From NCBI RefSeq assembly GCF_964199755.1, contig NC_133899.1:28995446-29059445 (forward strand): 64,000 nt of DNA, read 5' to 3'. This DNA is from Larus michahellis. Its lineage: Eukaryota; Chordata; Aves; Charadriiformes; Laridae. The notes under the pieces are model-generated. The model was not told the DNA's origin. It saw only the letters and a program-made list of their open reading frames with translations, and ran no database searches. This document shows positions 23,101 to 35,710 of this stretch, piece by piece; positions within the stretch are counted from its first letter, which is position 1, and every line of letters starts with the position of its first letter. Both the position numbers and the translations under genes were made by a program.

Positions 23101-26100
23101 GTTTTATTTCCATTTAGTGAAACAACCTGGGAGGAGAACGGCTCGCTGTTGAATAGCGGAAATCTCACCCTCAGCCCTGCCCTGGTTTGCTCTCCCAGGT
23201 GAGGGAAGGAGCAGCAGGATGTGAAACGGCCATGAAGCATCCACAAGCACGTGAGGGTCTCAGTCATGGATGAGAAACATCTATAGAGGGCTCTGCGGTG
23301 GAGGACGGAGCGGTGTGGAGAGCGGGAGGGCTGCTGCCTTCCCCTGACAGTGCCAGCCTCTCCTGGAAATTTTTATTTAAAATAATTTAACGCTAGCAGT
23401 AAAAAGCTCTAGAGGGGACCCAGCCAGGAGCAGAGACACTGCTGGGTCTGTGGGTGCATGGAGGCACCAGGGCACGGGTGGGCATCAGCCCCAGGAGCAC
23501 GGTGGTTCCTAGGGATGGACCTCACCTCGGCTTGCACATTGTCTCATGGACCACTCAGAACACCATCAGCTTTCAACAGAAAAGCTGAATTTGTTTGAGC
23601 CTTGGAGAGGTTCAGCCTGTTTGGAGCATGATGAGCTGCGTCCATAGAGCTGGTTTGCAGGGATGCCCTTTTTGGGACTGTACTCCACAGTGATGGGTTG
23701 AAAATCAGAAGAGGAAGAGGTTAGGCCCAGAACCATAAAAAGACATTGGAGATACGCCCCTGTGTGCATACGGCCACATATTTGCAGCCCTCAGCTACTA
23801 CAAACGGTGGCAATCGATATTTTCCTACCCAGGGATAAGGGCGAAGTCATCCCCCTGGGATGTATATATGCATATGCCTGTGCACCCATACGCAAGGGAG
23901 TCAAAACAGAGAAACCGAGGAATCAGACAAGTGGGCCTTTTTTGCCACGAGGAAGGGCAGGGAAGGATGCCTGCGAGCACATTGCAGGAGACGTCCTGCA
24001 CTGTATGTGGTTTCCTGGAGCGGGCTGAGCTCTATTTCTGAATGCAAATTCAAACCCAAATTTCTCCACATTAAAACATGAATGAAATTTTTCCCATGAT
24101 TTTCCGATGCTCGCTTTCATCCCAAGCAGTGAGCACGCAACAAAATACTAGCCCTGTCTGTGGAATAAAAAAAAAAAAACAAAACAGAAAAAACATGCAC
24201 ACAAAAAACTCCAATTTATTGCCAAGTTTTCAAGCAGGAGGGACGTGACTTGGTGCCTGCAAAGTGAAACATTTAGATTTCTTCTGCTGAATAAATTCAG
24301 ATTGGAGTGTGACACTCGGGAGCCCCAGCCCTTGGGAGAGACTCAGCTGGGAGCACCCTGCCCTCATCAGCCCTTGGATGGGTCTCCCCGTCCCCGTGCA
24401 TGGTCCCAGAGCAGCTGCATCCCTGTGCCCAGAGGTATGACTTGGTGCTGGGTCCAACTCACACAAGGAGTTGATCACCATGGCACCCAGACCCCAGCTC
24501 TCGTGAAGCCTTGCAGCCAGCTGGACTTCGGCCTCAACTGACCAAAAATTGCTATGGTTTGGTTCCTTTCAGCAAACTGAAGTGCTTTTCATTTTGATTT
24601 CAGTCCCCCACCCCCTCCAACCTAAAGGATCCTGACAGGTTGGGCTGTTGTGGCAGCTGATTTTTCTGTCCAAAAATAATAATATTTTTGATGTGAAATC
24701 CTCAGCCTGCTCTGTTTTAACTCTCCCCAGAGCCCCATAACTCTGTGTGCACGGGGATGTCTTTGTGTCCTCTGGCACACTTTTGCACATGGAAAGAAGA
24801 AAGAGCTTTTCCCTACCTGAACACTCGCTCCCGTTATTGAACTTCTTTGAAGTCAAGCAATAAAAAAGTCCCTATATCCAGGCGCAGAACTCCCTGCCAG
24901 CCCTTTAAAGTCTCAAATGTAAATTTCACTGTAACCATACCGAAAATGTAGAAGGCCGCTCCAGACTATTGCATTGCTCTCGCGAGTGAGTCGTTCTTCA
25001 AATAAATACCTACAGACCAGAGAACGGCCTTGTCCCGTCCATGGGCTATGACCATCTCCTTGCCGGGGACTCCCTCGCCCCCGATGCAGCCACAGGGCTA
25101 TGGTACACCCATGGCCACACAGCTCTGGGCACCTCGCCAGTGAAAAGGCGGTAGGATGGGAAGAGGAACACAGATGACCACCAGAAGAATAAAATAAATA
25201 AAAATGCATGCCCTCGCACTGGAATAAATAATTTAACAAGGGAAGCTGGGACAGTTTTTGCAGCAAATGCAGACGTGTGCTTATGTTTGTCTGAAATTCA
25301 GCAGATGTGGTGGGGGATGCGAGACGTGTACGGGTACAATAAAATACGCAGAGCCACCACGACGTTCTGACATGAGATATTGCAGTGCCTTTTTCACGCT
25401 GCCTCATTTTTCTTCCCAATTAGACAGAAAATGGAGCGAAAGCCAGGGGCGGGGAGGGGAGGGAGGGAATTATTGTAACCCTGATGGCCGTATGTGAGAG
25501 CAAAGCCTCATTGCCACGAGGCAGTGCACAGTTAGCACCCACCACCCCAACTAAACGCACCCTCCGGTTCCTGCCTCCAAAACCGGGGGCAATGATAAAC
25601 CTCAGTCACATACGTGCTTTTAGCCTGTAGGTCCATGGAGCAACGTAACGGCTTTCTGTCTGCTCCATGGGGATGCCATGCCGAAGCCCCCAAAAAGCTT
25701 GAGAAACATTTCTGGATGAGCAGGGAGAGGAAGATGTACAGAGACATCCAGGCACAACACGTGTGGGAGAGCGATGAGCATGGAAGGATCAGACCCAGAC
25801 TTGGGTGTATTTATCCTAAAATGAGGCAAAAAGAAAACTTTTTAAGTTTTGGTAGGTGGAGGCACTGAATGGCCATGCCTGATTTTCAAGATAGCCCAAG
25901 GCACAACCAAGCTGGCAACCAGGTCAAATGGAGATATGGGAAAAGCAGCTCCCAGGGCTGCTAGAGATCCTCTGCATGGCCTTGGGTACATCCCTGTGTT
26001 TGTCCCTGTAAGTTCCCCAGAGATGGCTAACTCCTTTCCCCCCACCCCTCTTTACCCTGCTGCTAGCTCTTCTGTTAAAGGAGCTGCCACGCTCCTAAAC

Positions 26101-29100
26101 AGGGTGAGCGCTCTGCTCATCCTTGGCAAGCAGCTGAGATGTGCAGGTGAGCAAGAGAGCAGGCAGAAAAGTGGGCTACAGCGCGCAGGTCTTCTCTCCT
26201 GGACCAGCTCGGTTTCTCAAGGTGATGGTCTAGCAGCTGGTCCCCGTCCGGCTAATGCGAGAGCGCCTGCCCATCCCAAACACAGACCTCTGCCCAGCTA
26301 CAACCAGGAGGCACCTTGGGAAAGTATAAAAACAAGCAGCGAGAATAAACATCCGGATGAGGGCTGAGGAGGGAAACCAAAACACTGAGAGAAGCCAGGA
26401 ATAATAAGAACCAAAAACAAATAAAAAAGAGCTAACGGGAGCAGCAGATCTAAAAATAAAATGAAAGAACAACAGCGGGATGGAGGGACTGAGAAGTTTC
26501 GGGGGACGTGTAGGGCTTTCAGGGCTCAGTCTCTCAGCTGTGGGGCTCATCCCTGGGGCAGAGCTGACCTCTCCCTTCACTGCCTTCTCTCCAAGATGTT
26601 GGGGAGGACGGAGAGAGTAGGCTGGGACTCCCAGGAGTTGTTTGGGTGGCGGCAATGACAACAGCCTGCTGCCCACCCCTGCCACATCTCCCCTGGGAGC
26701 AAGCATGTTTGCTACCAAGCTGTAGGATGCAGACACTGTGCCAGGAGCAGATGCCCCATCCAAACCATTTCTCAGCTCCTGACGGACGTTGCTCATCCCT
26801 CCAACCCACCTGCATGCTGGCCCACAGGTCTCAGTGAGGCAGGGACCACATCTGCTCAGCCCAGGCCTGGCGGGCAGAAGATATGTCTCATGTACACCCC
26901 AAATCAGTGATGTCCTGGCTGGAACCAAACCCTGGTTAGCCTGGGAACTGTCCCAGGACAGCTCTGCAAACCTTGTCAATCCAGAGCCGTTCACTTGTTC
27001 CAAAATTTATATCCAGAGAAGAAACCACTGAAAAACCAAACCCCTGAAACGTCCTGTGTCGGTCCAGATTCCCTGAAGCACTTCAGCCCCTTAGGCCTAG
27101 ATCATACGGAAGCAATAGGAGAAAAGAATTTTTTTCTTTTTTTTCCTGTTTTTCCCCAAGAAATTAACTAGTGTTTCAAATAACTCCGCTCGCAACAGGA
27201 AGGCTGTACAGGACGGACTCTGCACCTGGCTGTCCCATATGGGCAGGGAGCACGAGGTGCACAAGCCCTCTGTGGGGCAGCCATTTCAGAGAGGGGCACA
27301 GGCCCATTCAGAGATGGGTTTAAACCTCCCCTCAGGAAGCTGCAGCAGGGCTGGGACATGCCTCCACTTTCTCCAAGCTGACCACAGGCCTCCTCTGCAC
27401 GAGCACCTTCTCTCCAAGGAGGATCCAAACCTCTCCAGGACAGAGACCCCATATGGGACATTCGGACACACTGGCTTTTTCTTTGGGGTTTCTCCCATAT
27501 TTTACCCACTGCTCAGGGCTGAGAACCTGCACCCATTGCCTTTCTCTGCCACCAAGACTCCCCTCACTCTGGCACCAGCGCTGGCTCCTCAAGGTGGCAT
27601 TTCCACGGTGGGACTCCAGGAGCTGCAAGGACTCCGGGAGCATGCTGGCATAAGAGAAGACACTTCAGCCACCTCTTGGCTCTTGATTCAGCACAGTTTC
27701 CCTCTCTCAAAAGCAAGAGGAGCTGGGTCACGCCAAGCTTGGTCCAGGTGCTTCTGCCACTGGACCTACCACACCAGACCTCCCCTTTCCTGCTCTTGGA
27801 AGCCCTCCAGTCTCACCAGAGCTGCAAGTCCACGGCCACCTAATTAAAACCAATGGTGAATTTTAAAGACAGGGGAAAATGAAACAATAAAAATAAAAGG
27901 AATCAGTCTGGACCAGAAGCCAGGAGGCCACGTGCCAGGAAAGCAAGCCGCCTGCCAGTTTGGCACGCAGTGAATACTTGGCCTGTTGAGATGAGACGCT
28001 GGAGCAGGGCACGCTGAAGAGGCACTTACTGTCTTTGGGGGCAGAGGAGAGGCAGGGAAGGGGACAGGGACAAGGACCAGACAGGACCCTAATGACAGAT
28101 GAATCCCAAACATGCACTGGAGCATGAAGATGGGCAGCAGGGGAGGACTGAGGCACGTCCCCACCAGGGACCTGGCTGGTGTTTGTCAGCACAGCCTCAT
28201 AAATGACAATACTGCGGCTGCTACAGACAGGCTCTCACCAAAACCAGAGCTGGAGACACTCAGAGTAAGGGATGGTCCCCGCCAAGCACATCGAGGGCGC
28301 TGGATTGCAGAGCAGCAAGAAAAAGCTTCCAGTGAGCCAGGGAGCACATGGCCATGGGGCAAGGAAGAAAGGGATGCAGCCAAGAGCGGCACATGATGCA
28401 CCAACCCTGAGTACCAGAGGTTCAAAGGATGGTGGAGGCCCCAAATCTCTTTGCCCTGTGTGGGAACAGCACCCAAATCAGTGCTGGGTGGTGAAATGGG
28501 GGTGCAGGGCAGGCAGATGCCCAGGTCCTCCCCCTGCACGCTGCACCCCAGCAGGGCATCAGCCCACAGGCTCCTCCTGGGCCACCCCACACCAGCGGCA
28601 GCAGAGATGGGGAGGCTGTGCGTGACTTTCCCTGCTTCCCACCTCTGGCAGCACGTGCTGGCAGGCAGCACGGGCTGCTTTCCAGGATCCAGTCTCTGCT
28701 TGGCCCCTTTCCCTGGCTCCCCAGGACACGGCACAGCAGACGGTAACATGCCCGCCTCTCTGTGGGCTGGTTTCTTAAGACCCAACGCAAGGAGCCTGTG
28801 AAAGGAGCAGCCCCAGCCAAGTTTCCCCTTGTTTTTACTTTCCCTGTCTCATTTTGTCTGGGTCCAAGCAGTGGGTTTTGAATCCAGCCGTTCCCTTTTG
28901 CGGCTCTCCCCCACTGGTCCCAGCGGCACTGTAAGAAAATGTTAAGTCGGAGGCAGCCGGCACCTCCCTGGCTCTGAAAGCTGCATCCGGCAAGATCCCA
29001 GACAGATCTGGGATGGGCTTGCAGACTGATGAAAACATACGGCTACTTCGCGTCTCCACTGGGAAAAAGAGAAATCAGGTTGTTCAACGTGCGAGTCCAA

Positions 29101-30462
29101 GCTTTCAAAGATGAGGGTTTTTCCTCCCAAAAGCCCCCATTTCTGTCCATGCACTTCTGGGCATGTGGCCACACCAAGGCTGGACCTGCTGAGCTTTTCC
29201 AATAGGTTTCTCCTAAAAACCCTGGCAAGATCCTCCACTGATCCCCTGGTGATACACTGCTGTAGCTGCACCCTTCACCCTACAGCCTGCTCAGGATCAG
29301 GCTCTTTGCAGCCCTCCTTCCCAAAAGCAGGTTGCCCATGAGAAAGTAATTCATCTCATACACTAACCCACACGAGCAGAAGATTAAAAGGCAAGCATGG
29401 GCTCACCGCTCTCTCCCGAGGCCTCCCGGCTGCATCCAGATTTGCCAGGGCTGCGCCCACTCCCCTCCTCTCCTCTGGGCATTGCCTGCCCAGCTGCACA
29501 GCATCCCGGCGAGCCGACGGGGACGAGTGACGGGTAAACAGAGCTTTTCCATGGAAACATTTGTTCAACAAAGAATTGCAAATTTTCATGGCGAGTATCT
29601 GGTTTCCTCCAAACTTTTTTGTTGTTGTTTCTGAAAGCTGCCCGGCTGGTCTGGATCTGGCTTTCATGAGCATTTTTTTCCCCTAATGCTTGATTTTCGG
29701 CAGCTAGGATCTCCCTACTCTCTTTTTTTTTTTTACTTCTTCTTTAGGTTTCCACCCTTTTTTCAACACAAACAAAGGCAATATCATCTCTTTTGGGCTT
29801 TTCTGCAGGGCATAAATTCTTCTCCTTGCTGAGAGGTTAGCGATAATGATGGGTGACCCAGGAAGGGGCACTTGGCTTTTTAGTCTGAGAAGAGCTTGAA
29901 TTGGAGAGGTGGAACGGGGCAACCTGCTCTGGGCCACATCAGCATATAAATATGGGGGGAAATCCAGGTTTTTTGCAAAGCCAGCGAGAAGCAGCGATAA
30001 CTCAGGGTAACACCGGCTAGAGCTCCTAAAGGACCTGCTTAAGCACAGAAGGAAGCAAGAGACCATGTCCAACTGTTCAGAAGGAGATAAGAGCTGATGC
30101 CTGCAGGGTGCTTGGGTCCACCTGGAGTGCTGTGACGGTGTGGGGACGTCCCCATGCCCAAGGAGCCCAGCCCAGCCCCGTGGGCGCATCTCACTCCATC
30201 CCTTTGACCCAACGCTGCCTTTGTCTCGCTGGCCTTTTCTTGCTTAAGTTGATTTTTTTTTCAAGCAATTCTGCGCCGATCCTCAAGACAGGGGGGCTGC
30301 AGGGACACGGGTTTCTCCCTGGCGTGTGTCCCCCCCCCGCCGAGTGTGCCCAGCGCCGCGGCGCCCAAGGAGCCAGCGGGGTCCCCAGCACAAGGCGGCG
30401 GTGACAGCAGGTGGCACTGCAGTCCCAGAAACGCGCCGCAGCCGCCCCGGGAGCTGCTGTCC
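20160..30462. other. intergenic, no gene recognised
   Basis: About 10 kb with no recognisable exon, RNA gene or transposon. The first few hundred bases (20160-20560) are AT-rich and may be regulatory. An octamer word ATTTGCAT is at 20714-20721, and an A run lies near 24168-24180. All open frames are short or lack any known motif. The longest, 257 codons on the minus strand at 26230-27003, shows no domain. Confidence 0.5.
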
Positions 30463-30528
30463 TACACACACACACCCCCCACACACACCCACACACACCC
30501 CCCACACACACACCCCCCCACACACACA
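30463..30528. repeat. (CA)n/C-run compound microsatellite
   Basis: Alternating CA dinucleotide runs and C runs over about 66 bases. It is purine-pyrimidine alternating and probably length-variable. Confidence 0.93.
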
Positions 30529-33500
30529 ATATCCCACTCCCAGATCAGGGCTCAGGCAGGGCATGAGGCTCCGGGGCGCATCCCCTGCGGGGGACCCCAC
30601 CAGCCCTCATGGTTTCATGCACCGCTGGGCAGAATAGCTTGAGGTATTATTCCTAACCAGGGCAGGACTTTCGAGGGAAATCCTGTGCTCCCTGAGGACA
30701 GGGATAACACCTGGAGCTAAGAAGCCCCCTCCTCACTCCGGGGGCAGTGGGACTCGCTGCTCACTTTTTGGGGTGCAAGAGGCTGAACATGCCTGTTGCT
30801 CGCAAACGGGGGAGGCAGGAGGATACAAGCAGTCCAAGAAATCAAGGTAGCCCAGTCCGAGTGCAACCACCTGCCACCACAAACCAAGGGGATTTAGGGA
30901 AGGAACCTGAGTTGCTGCAAAACCGTGCATGTGAACAATGTGCACACAGAATTTAAAACAAACAAACCAACACAACAAAACAACACCCTTCCATGATTTG
31001 TACCAGTAAATTTATACCAATCTCTCCAGTTGTGCCTGCTAAGAATATAAGCAGGGATGCACCATAGCCCCTGTTCCCATCTTATAACCGCTTTGCAAGA
31101 TCAGGCTTTATTTTTAGTCCGGCTTCCTTGGGGCTCTGTCTGATCTGATTTCTCTGGGGAGAAGACTTTTTCTGCTTAATGACACCCTCCCGCTAGAAAC
31201 TCCCATTCTCCCCAGCACTGCTGAAGGGTTTGACCTTTTCAAGCAAATTTGAAAGAGAATCGTGTCAAATTTGGAAAAAAACTGTCAGACAAATAGAGAA
31301 GAGAAAGACCTAAACGAGCATCCTAGGGCAAGACAGACACGTAGGACTCAGACGTTGGAGTAGTTGGTCAGTGACCCAGGGGAAGTCAGGATTGCTGCAA
31401 GAGGATGGAAAAAAGGATATTTTCCTTCTTTCTTTCTTTGATTTGGCTGATGTATTATTGCCAAGCTCTTTGTGACTTGCTTTCAAGCAGTTTGCTGTGA
31501 GCATTCAGCGTTGGTTAGTGGTGTTTGGTCCCGTGATGTTGTTTCTGGCCAGCAGTTGGTTGAGCTCATGTCTTGTAATTACTGGGTGGGCTTGAGGAGA
31601 CCACTGTGGCTTCCGATCTCTCGGGGAAAGGGAGAAAATAAGCAGGATTAAGGAATTTTAGAAAATTATAGGCATTTTCATTTCACATAAGCTTTGCCAG
31701 GAACACCAAGCCTTGGAGAAGGAAGACCACTGCGGGATGCATTGCCCATGGGCAGGACTAAAGGACTTTTTTACTCACCACAGTTACCCAAATACCTCTG
31801 TGTGTCTGTGTGTCTCTGTGTCTGTGTACAAATACAGCATTGCCTGCCCAGCGGTCCGTGGACCAACGATGGCTGTTGGGAACACGGTACCTCTGCAAGA
31901 TGAAAGGGATATACTCCATCTGCAAGCACAGTTTGACACAGATTTCTTTTTTGTAGCAGGATTGCTATAACTGGAGATAGAGAAGGGTGTTAGAACAGAG
32001 AAAGCAGTGGCTCTTGTTTGTTTTTAACCAAGTCAATCTGTTGCTGTGACACCGCCGTGTGTCCAGACCAGCCCACCTAGGCTCTTGGACCCCGCTTGAG
32101 CTAACCCCCTTCTTGCTTACATGTTTTTTCCTGCAGCAGAGAGAGGCAGAAAACCAGGCACAAATTCCCCAGGAAAATGCCAACTGGGAAGCCACAACAA
32201 CTGAGCAAGAGCCATAGGAGCAGACCTAGTGCTTGAAACTGCTTTTCGCTAGGGTCTCTGTTTGTCCCTTGTTTAGGGACCTGGCAGGCATTGGGACCCA
32301 AGCTCCCAGCCTGTCTCATCCAATCCTCCAGTGGACATTTCTGATATACATATTCACTCAGCAGCATTTAAAACTCACGAACAGTCGGTACTTGGTGCTA
32401 AATGCACAGAATATATGCAAATACTGTTTCAGGCGGGCATTTACATTCCTGCTTCTGCTGCAGGGTGCAGGATCCAACCACCCCATTCCCATCTCAGTGG
32501 AAGGAGGTTCCACCTCCAGCATCACCAAACAGTCCCTTGCTGCTATTTTTTTTCCCAAATATCAACTTTTTCCAGCTGGGATTTGAGAATAAGTTTTGTC
32601 TTGAGAGAAGGACCGAACTGATATTCAGAGCAGAGAGGATCCCATCACCCAGGCGCCGAGGCGCATGCCCAAAACCACAGCTTTTTTAACTACAACAGAC
32701 ATAAAAAAACAATGTCTACTTTATAACTGCAAACATGGATCTAATGCTGTGCATCTTGCTCATGGGAATGGCTTATCAGGCGAGTTGTTCTACAGAGTGG
32801 TTCTATCAAGTGCATTTATCTCTATATATACACGTATACATATATGACATGTTTATGTATTCTGTCTCCCATTCAGTGTAGATATTAATCGTATGCTGTT
32901 CCACCCAAACAATGTTAAAAGTGGCCTATGTCTTGCTGGCAATGACTGCTTCCACAACCACTCACCTGTCTTGTTTACGGGCTTATTGCACCAGAGCTGC
33001 CAATTGCAAGTCCCTGGGCCCTAAAAGAAGTTTTCCCTAAAAACCACTCAGCTTTGGGCAAGAGCCCATTGCTTTTCTACGGCAGGGCTTCAGGCAGCAA
33101 TCTTCACCCCATGGGGACATGTCGCCCTTGGGATGGTGCCCTTCACTGGCATCCCTGCCTTGCTGCAGGCACACAGCGCTGGGGCAGCTCTCTCCTCCAA
33201 ACCAGCCAACCCCCCTCCTTATTTCAGCAAAATAACCGTGCGATTATTTTTCCACATGAAAGTGCCCCGGTGTTCAGGTGGACAATCTGACTCCGGCTGA
33301 GCCGCCTGGAATCCCTGCGGTTTTGATTTTCAGCGGAGAACAATCTTATCAGCCCAGATTGTACACAGAGATAGGGAGCCTTCGGGTAGGGTTGCATAAG
33401 CACAGATTGCCTCAGCTGGGATGGGGAAGGCTCCGCTCTCGCTGTATTTATTTGTTTTCCCCACTGCGGGTTTCAGGTTCTCCCGGTGACCATCATTTCA

Positions 33501-35499
33501 GCTTTCTTTCCCTGCTCATTGTTTGAGCAGCCGAGCCTTCCTCATGGATCACTGGGCAGGAGGTTCAATTTAAATCCGGCCTCAGCCCTCAGCTGCTTGC
33601 ATGTTGCCTTGAGAAATTTCTTGCAAATAGGGCTTTTTTTCCCTGTCCCGCTATGGTTCTTCTCTGGGTGAGGATGGAACGGGCCCTGATTTGAGATGGG
33701 TGCGATTCCCCGCTCCTTCAGCACACCCGTTTTCAGCATACACGTTTTGGTCTCTTCCCCTCCTGAAAGCTCCTCTTTCAAATCTGGCAACTGCGTGGGC
33801 ACCTTGTCTCCGATTGCAAAGGCAGGATATACGGTTTCCGCGGAGACCATCAGCAAATAGCTGTGGCTACGTAACCCTGGCAGAAGAGGGGGGTGAGGAC
33901 AGAGACACATCCTGAGTAAAGGAAAGCCCCCAAAACATCACTCAGAGGAGCGGTGGGGGGTGCAGGCTCAGAGGCTTGGGCATTTGAGAACAGTGTGTGC
34001 TGCAGCTGGCACTGCATGGGGGTCCCATCCCGTGACGTATGATGCTCCTCTCCCAGGGCTATCCCCTCATGTGCCACTCAAGCAGACAGAGTGGGAGGGA
34101 CTGAAGGCACCCGTGCAACCTCCATGCTGGGGCTCTGGGATGTCACTAGGACCTGGCGCAAAAAGTCACCATGCAAGTCAGCGTGTGTTTTTTGGAAGAC
34201 ATTTTGGGTTTGAAGTTAACCCTGCAGCGGTGTGGGGGCCATCGTGTGCACGCTGAACTCCCTAGCCGTCGAATTACCTTTGCTGTGGGAAAACGTTGCG
34301 TCTCAGTCCTATTCACAGCTTTCAGATGCCAGCTCTCCTTTTGTCTCTTCTCCTCCTGGTTTAGAGAATTTTAAGAAATCTCCCTTGTAGTGATGCTTTC
34401 AGATCATGTAACATCACTTCTTTCCTAGATTACTGTATTTGACACATAAACAAGAAGGGATCACTGTGATGGGACGGTTGGATGTCTGGTGTGCCATGGG
34501 CCCAGATCAAGCCTGCTAAGCATCTCCCAGAAAGTCATCACAGGCTTTGTAGAGGGTTGATTCTCCTCCCTGCTAAAAAGTGCACTTCCCTTTTAGGCTT
34601 GAACTAGGTGATGAGTGGGTGCAGGCCAGAGCCGGGTAGTGGGTGCGACCAGCTGCTGACCATCCTCACCATGATCATCACATCTGCTGTCACAGGTTTT
34701 GGCAGCACTGCTGTCCTCCACAACCCCGGTACCGAGTCCCCACAGGCTGGGACAGCTGAGCAGGCCAGCAGGAGAGCCCCAAAGCCCCTTTGCTGAAGAT
34801 CTCCTTCAGCCCAGGCCCTGGGTGAAGGGCTCAGAGCAGAGCAGAGCCAGCGCATCCCCACCTCAGCTCTGCTGCAAAGAGCATGTAGTACCAACCACCA
34901 ACGGTCCTGTGAGCCAATGGGGCTGGAAGCCACCACACTGGGGGACAGAAGTGTCCCCTGCAGCCAAGCACTGCTGAGCCCACACACTGTTCCCGGCTCC
35001 TGCTTGTTTTGGTTCTGCTCCTGCAGAGGAGCGATGCAGGCAAAGTTCTGCTGAGGTGGGCAGAAGGCAGCCTCTGGCTATTGGGAACCAAGCAGCCCAT
35101 GGCCAAGCACTTGGGCAAGTTCTGCGTTTTCTTTGCACCAGCGCCTCTGCCCAGCCCTGGAGGGTTCCCAGGAAGGGAACTGCAGTTTCTAAGCTGGTGC
35201 TCCCTCCCTTTTGCACTGTTTCTCTCCCTACTGCTCCACCAGCTCTGGGAAATCAGGCATACAAAGATCTTAATTCCCTAAATACATCTCTGATTTGTTC
35301 TAGCATGACACAGCCCTTCTATTGAATGAAGCAGACACTGAGGTCGTGCCCGTCTGCCGTCCTGGTGCTGCTGCATATCCCTCCAACGCCCACACGGGCA
35401 GTGCTGCAGGTCCCCATGACACCCACCGCCCTGTACCGGGCAGTGGGAGACGGGAGCGGGGGGACAGGCATCCTTCAGGGCTTAGGAGAAGCGCCCTGA
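30529..35499. other. intergenic, no gene recognised
   Basis: About 5 kb of repeat-poor sequence without supported coding or RNA genes. Short AT-rich segments occur around 32690-32890, with TATATA-type words near 32820-32850. Nothing else was resolved. Confidence 0.5.
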
Positions 35500-35710
35500 T
35501 GGTTTGCAGATGTGATTTCATTTTTCAATTGTTTCTAATTTGCTTGGGTTTTTTTTCTTCAATTCTAGAAAAGAGACAATTTCTTCAGGGAGTGTTAGCC
35601 ACAAGCCTCATTTGGCATTGTTTTTTAGTCAATTGGTTTTTTCTTGTATTATTAGGAATATTATATTACATAATGATAAGCTGCAGTGACTTATTATGGG
35701 GACTATAAAG
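35500..35710. promoter_or_regulatory. candidate non-coding element with homeodomain-like cores
   Basis: A sharply bounded AT-rich block contains CAATTGTTTCTAATTTGC, GTCAATTGG, TATTAGGAATATTATATT and ATAATGATAAGC. It lies about 5.5 kb beyond the SIX1 3' end. The composition contrast with both flanks and the repeated CAATTG/TAAT cores suggest an enhancer. No alignment was available. Confidence 0.3.

Noticed and set aside
26230..27003. 257-codon minus-strand frame
   Set aside because: No motif, no splice or promoter context, and biased low-information composition. Treated as chance.
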